A stretch of DNA of 64,000 nucleotides from Schumannella luteola (lineage in GTDB: Bacteria > Actinomycetota > Actinomycetes > Actinomycetales > Microbacteriaceae), in NCBI RefSeq assembly GCF_013408685.1, contig NZ_JACBZY010000001.1, positions 2,728,001-2,792,000 on the forward strand, read 5' to 3'. Position 1 is the first letter of the stretch. Each line of letters starts with the position of its first letter. The notes under the pieces are model-generated. The model did no database searches. It saw only the letters and a program-made list of their open reading frames with translations, and was not told the DNA's origin. Both the position numbers and the translations under genes were made by a program. Below, one piece after another: positions 15,948 through 24,650 of the stretch.

Positions 15948-17183
15948 ATGAAGGTCGTCGTCATCGGCGGCGGCGCCTGGGGTCTGCCGACCGCGGCCGA
16001 GCTGGCATCGCGCGGGCACTCCGTGCACCTGGTCGACCGCTACGGCATCGGCAACGCGCTCGCCTCGTCATCGGGGCCGAGCCGGATCTGGCGGATCGGC
16101 GACCCCGATCCGCGGCGCGTGCGGCTCGGGCGCCGCGGAATCGCCGCGCTCGAACGGCTGCAGGGCTTCGCCGACGCCCCGCTGTTCCGTCGTCAGGGGA
16201 TGCTGTGGCGGCATCCCGAGTCGGCCGCGCAGCTCGTGCGCTCGGCGCGAGCAGAGGCCCTCGACTTCGAGCTCGTGGCGGCGGAGCGGGTTCCCGGGAT
16301 CTTCCCCGGCCTCCGCGACGACGGCCGCGACGCCGTGCTGCTGCCCGACGCCGGCACGCTCGTCGCCGATCGTGTTCTCGAGACCCAGCTCGCGCGCTTC
16401 CGCGCTGCGGGCGGGCGGCTGTCGACCGGGCGATACGCCCTGAGCGTGGAGCGTCGCCCGACCAGCCCTCGCATCCGCTTCGCCGACGGCACGCACGACG
16501 ACGCCGACGCGATCGTCATCGCCGCGGGCCCGGGAGCGAAGCAGCTGCTCGAGTCGCTCGACCTGCCCGCGCCGCTGCACACGCACCTCGAGCAGGTCGT
16601 CCACTTCCCGACCGCACCCGAGGTCGATGGCGATGCCCTGCCCGTGCTCTTCGACGGTCCGCGCGGCGAGGAGCCCGGCATCTATGCGATGCCCAGCCTC
16701 GGCGTCGGCTACAAGATCGGACTCGACGGCCCACTGCGCGCGCACTCCCACGACGACACCGACCGCACGCCCTCGGCCGAGCGCACCGAGCTGCTGCGCG
16801 CCCGGGTCGCCCGCGACTTCGGTGCGCTCGTGCCCGAGCCGCTCGACGCCCAGGTCTGCTCGTGGACCGACACGCCCGACGGCGACTTCGTGCTGGATGC
16901 GGTCGGCGACGGCATCGTGATCGGCTGCGGCGACGTCGGCGAGGGCTTCAAGTACTCGGCGCTGATGGGCCTCGTGCTGGCGGACTTCGTCGACGGACTG
17001 CCGCAGGACGACGACGTGCTCGCCTACGGCATCCGCCGCTTCGGCCCCGCGGCCGCGCAGCACGACTTCAGCGAGGCCACGCGCATCGGCCAGCACGCCG
17101 ACCGAGCGGCGTCCTCGGGCGCCAGCCACAGCCACGACCTGCGCGGTCGTCGGGACCACGGCGCGGATGCGGATCCCCGGTGA
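15948..17183 (+). CDS. FAD-dependent amine oxidase, sarcosine oxidase-like
   Basis: 411-residue flavoprotein of the DAO superfamily. The N-terminal dinucleotide fold is VVVIGGGAWGLPTAAELASR. GNALASSSGPSRIWR matches the GSS-SR loop of monomeric sarcosine and N-methyltryptophan oxidases. Their covalent-FAD cysteine is probably Cys 304 in VCSWTDTPDGDFVLD, followed by GEGFKYSALMG. Likely oxidises a secondary amine or amino acid and releases peroxide; substrate unknown. The C-terminal ~25 residues are a polar His/Arg/Asp tail. It ends 23 nt before the RNase P RNA. Confidence 0.85.
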   Translation: MKVVVIGGGAWGLPTAAELASRGHSVHLVDRYGIGNALASSSGPSRIWRIGDPDPRRVRLGRRGIAALERLQGFADAPLFRRQGMLWRHPESAAQLVRSARAEALDFELVAAERVPGIFPGLRDDGRDAVLLPDAGTLVADRVLETQLARFRAAGGRLSTGRYALSVERRPTSPRIRFADGTHDDADAIVIAAGPGAKQLLESLDLPAPLHTHLEQVVHFPTAPEVDGDALPVLFDGPRGEEPGIYAMPSLGVGYKIGLDGPLRAHSHDDTDRTPSAERTELLRARVARDFGALVPEPLDAQVCSWTDTPDGDFVLDAVGDGIVIGCGDVGEGFKYSALMGLVLADFVDGLPQDDDVLAYGIRRFGPAAAQHDFSEATRIGQHADRAASSGASHSHDLRGRRDHGADADPR

Positions 17184-17194
17184 TCTCGCGCCGG

Positions 17195-17200
17195 TAGACT
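17195..17200 (+). promoter_or_regulatory. -10 element of rnpB
   Basis: TAGACT ending 6 nt before the expected RNase P RNA 5' end. This calibrates the distance from -10 to transcription start in this genome. No recognisable -35. Confidence 0.65.
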
Positions 17201-17206
17201 CGAGGT

Positions 17207-17585
17207 GAACGGGCCGGCAGACGGTCGCGTCGTCCTCTTCGGAGGGCGCCGAGGAACGTCCGGGCTCCACAGAGCAGGGCGGTGGGCAACACCCACCCGG
17301 GGTGACCCGCGAGAAAGTGCAACAGAGAGCAGACCGCCACGGTCGCACCGCCTTCGGGCGGAGCGGTCGGGGTAAGGGTGAAACGGTGGTGTAAGAGACC
17401 ACCAGGGGCCCGAGTGATCGGGCTCGCTGGGTAAACCTCGCCCGGAGCAAGGTCAGACAGACACCGATTGAAGCTGCTCGCCGAGGTGTCGGGTAGACCG
17501 CTGGAGGGCTGCGGCAACGCATCCCCGAGATAGATGGCCGTCACGGATTCGTCCGTACAGAACCCGGCGTATCGCCGGCCCGTTC
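17207..17585 (+). ncRNA. rnpB: RNase P RNA, bacterial class A
   Basis: RNA subunit of ribonuclease P, which matures tRNA 5' ends. Helix P1 is formed by GAACGGGCCGGC at 17207 and GCCGGCCCGTTC ending at 17585. The conserved core is clear: GAGGAACGTCCGGGCTCCAC near 17249, AGAAAGTGCAACAGAGAGCA, GTAAGGGTGAAACGGTGGTG, TAAACCTCGCCCGGAGCAAG and the 3' AGATAGATGGC universal segment. About 379 nt. Short reading frames inside it are not genes. Confidence 0.96.
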
Positions 17586-17633
17586 CTCAGCTCGCCGCGA
17601 GCGCCGTGAGCACTGAGCGCTCGGGCGCCCGCG

Positions 17634-18440
17634 TCAGGACGCCGTCGTGCTGTGCAGCGGCCCTCCGCCGTGCCCCGCCACGTGCCCCATCGACGTCAGC
17701 GCGGCGGCGCCGAGGATGCCGGCGTTGTTGCGCAGCTTCGCCGGCACGATCTTCGCCCGCAGCACCAGCCGCGGCAGGAACTCCTCGTGGTGCTTCGACA
17801 CCCCGCCGCCGACGATGATCAGGGCAGGGGAGAAGAGCGCCTCGATCGTCTCGTAGTAGCGCTGCAGCTTCTTCGCCCACTTGTCCCAGTCCCATTCGTG
17901 CCGCTCCTTCGCGGCGTAGGAGGCCTTGGTCTCGGCGTCGTGGCCGTCGATCTCGAGGTGGCCGAGCTCGGTGTTCGGAACGAGCACGCCGTCGTTGATC
18001 AGCGCGGTGCCGATGCCGGTGCCCAGCGTGGTCAGCAGCACGACGCCGCGCTCGCCCTTCGCGGCGCCGTAGCGCAGCTCGGCGACGCCGGCGGCGTCCG
18101 CGTCGTTGACGAAGTGGATGTCGCGGCCGAGCGCCTTCTCGAAGAGCTCCTCGGCGGCGAGGCCGATCCACTTCTTCGACACGTTCGCGGCCGACATGGT
18201 GTGGCCGTCGATCACGACGGCGGGGAAGCAGACGCCCACCGGCACGGCGTCGCCGTTCAGGGTCTCGCCCGCCAGCTCGTCGACGAGCTGCTTGACGACC
18301 GCGACGATCGCATCCGGCTCACCGCCTTCGGGGGTGGGCTTCTTCAGCCGATCGCTCAGCAGCTCGCCGCTGTCGAGATCGACCAGCGCTCCCTTGATCC
18401 CGGTGCCGCCGATGTCGATGCCGATCGCCCGTGAACTCAC
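17634..18440 (-). CDS. ppgK: polyphosphate glucokinase
   Basis: ROK-fold kinase of 268 residues that phosphorylates glucose using polyphosphate or ATP. The N-terminal phosphate loop is IGIDIGGTGIKGA. VNDADAAGVAE carries the catalytic Asp, and LLTTLGTGIGTALINDG then PNTELGHLEIDG is the polyphosphate-glucokinase version of the ROK core (ELGH with no zinc-cysteine cluster). WDWDKWAKKLQRYYE is typical of actinobacterial PpgK. GTG start with TAGGCT 6 nt upstream. Divergent neighbours: rnpB downstream, map upstream. Confidence 0.93.
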   Translation of the reverse strand: MSSRAIGIDIGGTGIKGALVDLDSGELLSDRLKKPTPEGGEPDAIVAVVKQLVDELAGETLNGDAVPVGVCFPAVVIDGHTMSAANVSKKWIGLAAEELFEKALGRDIHFVNDADAAGVAELRYGAAKGERGVVLLTTLGTGIGTALINDGVLVPNTELGHLEIDGHDAETKASYAAKERHEWDWDKWAKKLQRYYETIEALFSPALIIVGGGVSKHHEEFLPRLVLRAKIVPAKLRNNAGILGAAALTSMGHVAGHGGGPLHSTTAS

Positions 18441-18446
18441 CCGACC

Positions 18447-18452
18447 AGCCTA
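18447..18452 (-). promoter_or_regulatory. leaderless -10 for ppgK
   Basis: TAGGCT, 6 nt before the GTG at 18440. Confidence 0.6.
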
Positions 18453-18513
18453 ACGGCGGGTGGATGCGGTCGGTCGCGCGGAAGGTCCCGGCGACTCCCG
18501 CGGCGTCGCACGC

Positions 18514-19380
18514 TCAGGGAAGCGTGAGCACCTCGGCGCCGCGCTCGGTCACGACGAGCGTGTGCTCGAACTGCGCCGTGAGGCTGCGATCGCGCGTGAC
18601 GACGGTCCAGTCGTCGGCCCAGAGATCCCAGCGCTCCTCGCCCGAGATCGTGAGCATCGGCTCGATCGTGAACACCATCCCCGGCTCCATGACGGTCGTC
18701 GCGCTCGGGTCGTCCCAGTGCGGGATGACGAGGCCGGAATGGAAAGTCGCGCCGACGCCGTGCCCGGTGTAGTCGCGCACGACGCCGTAGCCGAAGCGCG
18801 CGGCGTAGCTCTGGATCGCCCGGCCGATGACGTTGATCTGGCGCCCGGGCGCGACCGCCTTGATCCCGCGGTTCAGCGCCTCGCGGGTGCGCTCGACGAG
18901 GTCGACCGTCGCGGCGGCCGCATCCCCGACCAGGAAGGTCGAGTTGAGGTCGCCGTGCATGCCGTCGACATAGGCGGTGATGTCGATGTTCACCAGGTCG
19001 CCGTCGCGCAGCACGGTGTCGTCGGGGATGCCGTGGCAGATGACCTCGTTGACGCTCGTGCAGCTCGACTTCGGGTAGCCCCGGTAGCCCAGCGTCGACG
19101 GGTACGCGTCGTGCTCGACGAGGAACTCGTGCGCGACCCGGTCGAGCTCGTCGGTCGTGACGCCGGGCGCGATCGCGGCGCCGACGGCCTCGACCGCGCG
19201 GGCCGCGATGCGACTCGATTCGCGGATGCGGGCGATCTCGCCGAAGTCGTAGACGTCGCCGCGATCGGAGCGGCGCGGCCCGGGACGACCGACGTATTCC
19301 GGTCGGGGGATGTGGCGCGGAACGACACGCTCGGCGCCGACGGACCCGGGGATCAGATGACCGGAGGCGTCGAAAGGCAT
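18514..19380 (-). CDS. map: methionine aminopeptidase type I
   Basis: Removes N-terminal Met from nascent proteins. 288 residues. The five metal ligands can be traced: VNIDITAYVDGMHGD (two Asp), TGHGVGATFHS (His), FTIEPML (Glu) and QFEHTLVVTE (Glu). NEVICHGIP holds the substrate His. The N-terminal ~35 residues carry the proline-rich GSVGAERVVPRHIPRPEYVG extension seen in actinobacterial MAPs, which is thought to contact the ribosome. ATG with a leaderless TAGGCT 7 nt upstream. Confidence 0.95.
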   Translation of the reverse strand: MPFDASGHLIPGSVGAERVVPRHIPRPEYVGRPGPRRSDRGDVYDFGEIARIRESSRIAARAVEAVGAAIAPGVTTDELDRVAHEFLVEHDAYPSTLGYRGYPKSSCTSVNEVICHGIPDDTVLRDGDLVNIDITAYVDGMHGDLNSTFLVGDAAAATVDLVERTREALNRGIKAVAPGRQINVIGRAIQSYAARFGYGVVRDYTGHGVGATFHSGLVIPHWDDPSATTVMEPGMVFTIEPMLTISGEERWDLWADDWTVVTRDRSLTAQFEHTLVVTERGAEVLTLP

Positions 19381-19387
19381 GAGGGTC

Positions 19388-19393
19388 AGCCTA
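19388..19393 (-). promoter_or_regulatory. leaderless -10 for map
   Basis: TAGGCT, 7 nt before the ATG at 19380. Confidence 0.6.
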
Positions 19394-19424
19394 GAGCCGG
19401 GGTGCCGTGCGCTCGAACCGCCCC

Positions 19425-19430
19425 TACGCT
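19425..19430 (+). promoter_or_regulatory. leaderless -10 for the WYN small protein
   Basis: TACGCT, 6 nt before the ATG at 19437. It selects this start over the in-frame ATG at 19407. Confidence 0.55.
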
Positions 19431-19436
19431 GGCGCC

Positions 19437-19610
19437 ATGACTGAATGGTGGTACAACCACAAGACGGGCGAGGTCGAGGAGGGCGCGCAGTCGCTCGGGT
19501 CGGATCGCGACGGGCCCTTCACCTCGCGCGAGGAGGCCGCTCGGGCCCCGCAGATCGCCGAGGAGCGCGCCAGGAAGTGGGCCGCCGACGAGGCAGCGGA
19601 AGGCGACTGA
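19437..19610 (+). CDS. small conserved actinobacterial protein (WYNxxT..VEEG)
   Basis: 57 residues, acidic. It begins MTEWWYNHKTGEVEEGAQS and continues DRDGPFTSREEAARA, a pattern I recognise from short actinobacterial proteins often encoded beside map and sometimes mislabelled as methionine aminopeptidase. Function unknown. Divergent from map. A start at 19407 would add ten residues (MRSNRPYAGA) that precede the conserved part and is less likely. Confidence 0.8.
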   Translation: MTEWWYNHKTGEVEEGAQSLGSDRDGPFTSREEAARAPQIAEERARKWAADEAAEGD

Positions 19611-19637
19611 GACCGCCGACCGGCCGGCGTGACGGCG

Positions 19638-19844
19638 TCAGCCGCGCGGCGCCGGCCGGGATCGGCGCAGCAGCCACACTCCGACGCCCAGCATCGCCGC
19701 CGCGGCGACCAGCAGCACGAAGCCGAGCACGAGCAACGCGGTCTTGCCGCTGAGAGTGCCCCAGACGAGCACGGCGATCGCGATCGCCAGCGACAGGCTC
19801 TGCGTGACGATCACGCGCTTCGCCATCCGGCCCGGATCGTTCAC
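19638..19844 (-). CDS. small two-helix membrane protein
   Basis: 68 residues from a GTG at 19844. Two hydrophobic helices (about residues 12-30 and 35-58) with a short linker, then a basic tail LLRRSRPAPRG. It starts two bases after the panB stop in the same direction, so it is probably translated from the panB message. No family recognised; function unknown. Confidence 0.6.
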   Translation of the reverse strand: MNDPGRMAKRVIVTQSLSLAIAIAVLVWGTLSGKTALLVLGFVLLVAAAAMLGVGVWLLRRSRPAPRG

Positions 19845-19846
19845 GG

Positions 19847-20662
19847 TCAGTCCTCGAAGCTGTGCTCGGCGGCGGGGAACACCCCGCCGGTGACATCCGC
19901 CGCATACGCGCGCGCCGCATCCTCGAGGGTCTGCGCCAACTGGGCGTACTGCTTCACGAATCGCGGCAGGCGGCCCGTCGTCATGCCGGCCCAGTCGGTC
20001 CAGACCAGGATCTGGCCGTCGGTGTCGGGGCCGGCGCCGATGCCGATGGTCGGGATGCTGAGTTCTTCGGTGACGCGCTTCGCCGCGGCGGCGGGCACCA
20101 TCTCGAGCACGACCGCGAAAGCACCCGCGTCCTGCACCGCGTGCGCGTCGGCGAGCAGCTGCTCGACGCCGGCGCCGCGGCCCTGCACGACGTGGCCGCC
20201 GAGGCCGTGCTCGCTCTGCGGGGTGTAGCCGATGTGGCCCATGACGGGGATGCCGGCCTCGACGATGCGGCGGATCTGCTCGGCGCTGCGCACGCCGCCC
20301 TCGAGCTTGACCGCGTGCGCGCGGGTCTCCTTCATGAAGCGGAAGGCGGTGTGCAGCGCGTCGTCGGTGCCCGTCTCGTAGGAGCCGAAGGGCAGATCGG
20401 CGACGACCAGCGCGCGCTTGACCGCGTTCGAGACCGAGCGGGCGAGCGGGATCAGCTCGTCGACCGTGATCGGGAGCGTGGTGTCGTAGCCGAGCACGTT
20501 GTTGCCGGCCGAGTCGCCGACGAGCAGGAAGTCGATGCCGGCGCGGTCGAAGATGCCGGCCGTGAGCTGGTCGTAGCTCGTCAGCCCGGTGATCTTGAGA
20601 CCCTGCTGCTTCGCGTTCTGGAAATGGCGGGTGCGAACCCGCTTGACCACCTCGTCTGCCAT
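19847..20662 (-). CDS. panB: ketopantoate hydroxymethyltransferase
   Basis: Makes ketopantoate from alpha-ketoisovalerate and methylene-tetrahydrofolate in pantothenate synthesis. 271 residues. Metal and substrate motifs are intact: [17 protein letters not shown] (Asp ligand), [17 protein letters not shown] and catalytic Glu in VLEMVP, then IGIGAG. The start at 20662 is preferred over 20686 because TAGGCT lies 7 nt upstream of it, the same leaderless spacing used by its neighbours. A small membrane protein follows directly. Confidence 0.95.
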   Translation of the reverse strand: MADEVVKRVRTRHFQNAKQQGLKITGLTSYDQLTAGIFDRAGIDFLLVGDSAGNNVLGYDTTLPITVDELIPLARSVSNAVKRALVVADLPFGSYETGTDDALHTAFRFMKETRAHAVKLEGGVRSAEQIRRIVEAGIPVMGHIGYTPQSEHGLGGHVVQGRGAGVEQLLADAHAVQDAGAFAVVLEMVPAAAAKRVTEELSIPTIGIGAGPDTDGQILVWTDWAGMTTGRLPRFVKQYAQLAQTLEDAARAYAADVTGGVFPAAEHSFED

Positions 20663-20669
20663 GCGTTCG

Positions 20670-20675
20670 AGCCTA
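20670..20675 (-). promoter_or_regulatory. leaderless -10 for panB
   Basis: TAGGCT, 7 nt before the ATG at 20662. Confidence 0.55.
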
Positions 20676-20698
20676 GACCCGCGCATCCGAGCGCTCGG

Positions 20699-21385
20699 TC
20701 AGACGGTCTCGGCCTCGAGGTGGCGGAGGCCGCTGCGGGCTCCGTGCCGCGCCTCGTGTCGCAGCGAGGCGGCGACGAGCAGCGCCTGCGCGACGAGGTA
20801 CAGCGCCATGATCGTGGCGTCGGAGAGCGCGTCCTTGAACAGACCGGGTACGAAGAGACGCGCCGCCAGCAGCGAATCCGACGCGACGAAGAAGGCCCCG
20901 CCGAGGGCCAGGGCGACCGAGCCCCGGGTCGCGACGGCGGCCATCCCGCCGAGCGCGAGCCCGTAGATCGCGAGCGGCACGAGCATGCCGCCGAGGTAGG
21001 GGAACAGCAGCACGAGCAGAGCCACCCACCAGACCGGGTAGGCGAGCGCCCACCAGGAGAGCCGGTGACGGTAGGCAGCGAACATCATGCCGAGGTAGGC
21101 GACGTGGGCGAGCAGGAAGAACGTGAGGCCGACCGGCAGGTTCCCGATCGTGACGTCGCCGATCCAGGAGAAGAGCACGCCGACCAGCAGGAGCACGAGC
21201 GGCAGGATGCGGCCGCGCCGGCCGATGACGATGATCGGCAGCGCGAGCATCGGCATGAGCAGCGGCTTGGTCGCCGAGTCGATCACCGCGAGATCCGGCA
21301 GCTTGCTGATCAGGTGGACGACAGCGATCACCGTGAACGGCAGGAACGACAGCACGGCCATGCGCGAGCTCGGCCGGTCGGTCAT
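20699..21385 (-). CDS. YhhN/TMEM86-family membrane protein
   Basis: 228 residues with about eight hydrophobic helices covering nearly the whole chain. The YhhN signature is visible as SATKPLLMPML, SWIGDVTIG, FLLAHVAYL and GAFFVASDSLLA. Mammalian TMEM86 relatives are lysoplasmalogenases; bacterial function is not settled. The start at 21385 has TATCTT 6 nt upstream; an in-frame ATG at 21424 would add 13 residues overlapping that element. Confidence 0.82.
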   Translation of the reverse strand: MTDRPSSRMAVLSFLPFTVIAVVHLISKLPDLAVIDSATKPLLMPMLALPIIVIGRRGRILPLVLLLVGVLFSWIGDVTIGNLPVGLTFFLLAHVAYLGMMFAAYRHRLSWWALAYPVWWVALLVLLFPYLGGMLVPLAIYGLALGGMAAVATRGSVALALGGAFFVASDSLLAARLFVPGLFKDALSDATIMALYLVAQALLVAASLRHEARHGARSGLRHLEAETV

Positions 21386-21391
21386 CCCGAG

Positions 21392-21397
21392 AAGATA
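21392..21397 (-). promoter_or_regulatory. leaderless -10 for the YhhN gene
   Basis: TATCTT, 6 nt before the ATG at 21385. Confidence 0.5.
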
Positions 21398-21485
21398 TCG
21401 CGTCGAAGGGAACGATCGGTCCACCCGGGGCGTGTCCGGGCGAGCGTCAGTGCCTGCCCGGACACGGCGGCGGGAGCGGAACCGC

Positions 21486-23219
21486 TCAGCGCGTCGGTCG
21501 GTAGGTGATCGGCAGGCGCCGATCGCGGCCGAACGCCATGCCCGAGATCTTCGGACCGATCGCGCCCTGCCGGCGCTTCCACTCCGAGCGATCGACGAGC
21601 TTCGTCACGAAGTCGACCGTCTCGGGGTCGTAGCCGGCCTCGACGAGCTCTTCACGGCCCTGACGCTGCGTCACGTAGCGCTCGAGCATCTCGTCGAGCA
21701 GTTCATAGGGCGGCAGCGTGTCCTGGTCGGTCTGGTCGGGACGCAGCTCGGCACTCGGCGGCTTCTCGATCGAGGCGGCCGGGATGGGCTCCACCTCGCC
21801 GCGGGAGAGCGCGTGCGCGTTGCGCCAGCGGGCCAGCTCCCAGACCAGGGTCTTCGGAACGTCCTTGATCGGCGCGAAGCCGCCCGCCGCATCCCCGTAG
21901 ATGGTCGAGTAGCCGACCGAGACCTCGGTCTTGTTGCCGTTGGTGAGGGCGAGGTGGCCGTCGCTGTTCGACGCCGCCATCCAGATCATGCCGCGGATGC
22001 GCGCCTGCAGGTTCTCGGCGGCGACCCCGGTGAGGTGCAGCTGCTCCTCGATCGGGGTCACGAGGTCGGCGATCGGCTCGACCGAGTAGTGCAGCCCGAT
22101 GCGCTCGGCGAGCTCGCGAGCATCGTCTTTCGATCCGTCGGAGCTGTAACGGCTGGGCATCGAGATGCCGTAGACCCGGTCGGCACCGATCGCGTCGGCG
22201 GCGATCGCGGCGACGACGCTCGAGTCGATGCCTCCGGAGAGCCCGAGCACGACGCTCGGGAAGCGGTTCTTCTCGACGTAGTCGCGCAGCCCCAGCACGA
22301 GGGCGTTCCAGATCTGCTCGCGATCGTCGGGCAGCTCGGCGACGTCGCGCACGAGCTCCGGCTGCCCGACGGGGGAGACCGTGTCGATCTCGACGCGGCG
22401 CACCGCATCCGGCAGGGGCGTGTCGGTCGCGGACTCGGGCTCGACGTCGACGACGAGCAGGTGCTCGCGGAACTGCGGCGCCCGGGCGAGGATCTCCCCG
22501 GCGCCGTCGACCACCACGCTGTCGCCGTCGAAGACGAGGTCGTCCTGCCCGCCGACGATGTTGACGTATCCGACGATCGTGTCGGTCTCGACCGCGCGGC
22601 GGGTGACGAGCGGCAGGCGCACCTCGTCCTTGTCGCGCTCGAAGGGGCTCGCGTTGACCACGAGCAGCAGGCCGGCGTCGGCGCTGAGCACACGGCCGAC
22701 CGGACCGCCGTCGCGCCAGAGGTCCTCGCAGACGATGAGCGCGACATCCACGCCCTTGATGCGCAGCACCAGCAGCTCGTCGCCGGGGATGAACACGCGG
22801 TACTCGTCGAACACCGAGTAGTTGGGCAGGTGGTGCTTGGCGTAGCGGGCGACGACGCGGCCGCGGTGCAGCACGCTGGCGCAGTTCTGGGCGATCGCCG
22901 TCGGCGCGTTCGAGGTGCCGATGAGCCGCGGCGAGTGCGGGCCGTCGGGGTGACCGACCACGACCACGAGCTCGCCGAGACCGGCCTCGTCGAGTCGGGC
23001 CGCGAGTTTCGTCACGGCCTCGCCGCTCGCGCGGAGGAAGCCGGGCTGCGCCGCGAGGTCTTCGATCGGGTAGCCGGAGAGGGCCATCTCCCCGGCGGCG
23101 AGGATGTCGGCGCCGGCGGCGGCGGCGTCACGGGCGGCGGCGAGGAGCTGCTCGGCGTTGCCGGCGAGGTCTCCCACCACCGGGTCGGTCTGAGCGAGTG
23201 CCAGTCGGAGGCGGGGCAT
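21486..23219 (-). CDS. nadE: glutamine-dependent NAD+ synthetase
   Basis: Last step of NAD synthesis, amidating nicotinate adenine dinucleotide with ammonia channelled from glutamine. 577 residues in two domains. The N-terminal nitrilase-type amidase shows ILAAGEMALSGYP (Glu), YAKHHLPNYSVFDE (Lys) and ALIVCEDLWRDG (Cys). The C-terminal synthetase shows the PP-loop LGLSGGIDSSVVAA and TNGNKTEVSVGYSTIYGD. Complete. Leaderless ATG at 23219. The divergent start of glnA2 is only 35 nt away, so the two promoters overlap. Confidence 0.96.
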   Translation of the reverse strand: MPRLRLALAQTDPVVGDLAGNAEQLLAAARDAAAAGADILAAGEMALSGYPIEDLAAQPGFLRASGEAVTKLAARLDEAGLGELVVVVGHPDGPHSPRLIGTSNAPTAIAQNCASVLHRGRVVARYAKHHLPNYSVFDEYRVFIPGDELLVLRIKGVDVALIVCEDLWRDGGPVGRVLSADAGLLLVVNASPFERDKDEVRLPLVTRRAVETDTIVGYVNIVGGQDDLVFDGDSVVVDGAGEILARAPQFREHLLVVDVEPESATDTPLPDAVRRVEIDTVSPVGQPELVRDVAELPDDREQIWNALVLGLRDYVEKNRFPSVVLGLSGGIDSSVVAAIAADAIGADRVYGISMPSRYSSDGSKDDARELAERIGLHYSVEPIADLVTPIEEQLHLTGVAAENLQARIRGMIWMAASNSDGHLALTNGNKTEVSVGYSTIYGDAAGGFAPIKDVPKTLVWELARWRNAHALSRGEVEPIPAASIEKPPSAELRPDQTDQDTLPPYELLDEMLERYVTQRQGREELVEAGYDPETVDFVTKLVDRSEWKRRQGAIGPKISGMAFGRDRRLPITYRPTR

Positions 23220-23225
23220 GCCGCT

Positions 23226-23231
23226 AGCCTA
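23226..23231 (-). promoter_or_regulatory. leaderless -10 for nadE
   Basis: TAGGCT, 6 nt before the ATG at 23219, inside the 35-nt divergent gap with glnA2. Confidence 0.6.
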
Positions 23232-23254
23232 ATGACCGAGCAGAAAGGGCCTGC

Positions 23255-24592
23255 ATGGACAAGCAGCGTGACTTCGTTCTCCGCACCATCGAGGAGCGCG
23301 GAGTGAAGTTCGTGAGGCTGTGGTTCACCGATGTGGTGGGCACCCTCAAGTCGGTCGCCCTGGCTCCCGCCGAGGTCGAGGGCGCCTTCACCGAGGGCGT
23401 CGGCTTCGACGGCTCGGCGATCGAGGGTCTGACCCGCACCTCCGAGGCCGACGTGCTCGCGATCCCCGATCCGACCACGTTCCAGATCCTGCCCTGGCGC
23501 GGCGACGTCGACCCGACCGCCCGCATGTTCTGCGATATCACGACGCCCGACGGTCAGCCGGCGATGGCCGACCCGCGCAACGTGCTCAAGCGCACCCTCG
23601 CGAAGGCCGCCGACCGTGGATTCACGTTCTACACGCATCCCGAGATCGAGTTCTACCTGCTGAAGTCGTCGCAGCTGAAGAACGGCCAGCCCGTTCCGGT
23701 CGACCGCGCCGGCTACTTCGACAACGTGCCCGGCGGCACCGCGCACGACTTCCGCCGCCGCAGCGTGCGGATGCTCGAAGACCTCGGCATCTCGGTGGAG
23801 TTCAGCCATCACGAGGCCGGTCCCGGCCAGAACGAGATCGATCTGCGCTACGCCGACGCGCTCACCACCGCCGACAACATCATGACCTTCCGCACCGTGG
23901 TGAAGGAGGTGGCGATCGAGCAGGGGAGCTATGCGACCTTCATGCCGAAGCCGTTCTCCGGTCAGCCGGGCTCGGGCATGCACACCCACGTCTCGCTCTT
24001 CGAGGGCGACAGCAACGCCTTCTACGACGCCTCGGGGGAGTACCAACTCTCGCGCATCGGCCGTCAGTTCGTCGCCGGCGTGCTGCAGCACGCGCCCGAG
24101 ATCACGGCGATCACGAATCAGTTCATCAACTCCTACAAGCGGCTCTGGGGCGGTGACGAGGCGCCCAGCTACATCACCTGGGGTCACAACAACCGCTCGG
24201 CGCTGGTGCGGGTGCCGATCTACAAGCCCGGCAAAGGCCAGAGCGCGCGCGTCGAGTACCGCGCCCTCGACTCGGCGGCGAACCCCTACCTCGCCTATTC
24301 GCTGCTGCTCGCCGCGGGCCTCAAGGGCATCGAGGAGGGCTACGAACTGCCGGCGGAGGCCGACGGCGACGTCTGGAACATGAGCGACGGCGAGCGTCGC
24401 GCGCTCGGCTACGCCCCGCTGCCCGCGAGCCTCGACCGCGCACTGCGCCTCATGGAGGAGAGCGAGCTCGTCGCCGAGACGCTCGGCGAGCACGTCTTCA
24501 ACTACGTGCTGGCCAACAAGCGCCGCGATGTCGCCGAGTACCGCGCCCAGGTCACGCCCTACGAGCTCGCGAGCAACCTCGAGATCCTCTGA
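23255..24592 (+). CDS. glnA2: glutamine synthetase GlnA2 type
   Basis: 445-residue GSI-family enzyme. The catalytic core is complete: GFDGSAIEGLTRTSEADV (Asp loop), EIEFYLL, GPGQNEIDLRYADAL, GSGMHTHVSLF, NNRSALVRVP and a C-terminal glutamate flap. It is shorter than glnA1 and lacks the NLYxLPPEE adenylylation loop, so GlnE should not modify it. In Streptomyces and mycobacteria GlnA2 is secondary and may glutamylate polyamines; activity here is unproven. GAAAGGG ribosome site. glnE follows in the same direction 58 nt later. Confidence 0.93.
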   Translation: MDKQRDFVLRTIEERGVKFVRLWFTDVVGTLKSVALAPAEVEGAFTEGVGFDGSAIEGLTRTSEADVLAIPDPTTFQILPWRGDVDPTARMFCDITTPDGQPAMADPRNVLKRTLAKAADRGFTFYTHPEIEFYLLKSSQLKNGQPVPVDRAGYFDNVPGGTAHDFRRRSVRMLEDLGISVEFSHHEAGPGQNEIDLRYADALTTADNIMTFRTVVKEVAIEQGSYATFMPKPFSGQPGSGMHTHVSLFEGDSNAFYDASGEYQLSRIGRQFVAGVLQHAPEITAITNQFINSYKRLWGGDEAPSYITWGHNNRSALVRVPIYKPGKGQSARVEYRALDSAANPYLAYSLLLAAGLKGIEEGYELPAEADGDVWNMSDGERRALGYAPLPASLDRALRLMEESELVAETLGEHVFNYVLANKRRDVAEYRAQVTPYELASNLEIL

Positions 24593-24650
24593 GCGCCGAC
24601 CCGTCTGAACCCCGACCCGCCCGCCGGGTCCGCACGCCGAATCGAGTCGC

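Noticed and set aside
17534-17818. Open frames within and after the RNase P RNA
   Set aside because: They overlap conserved RNA core sequence or run antisense to ppgK and have no coding character.
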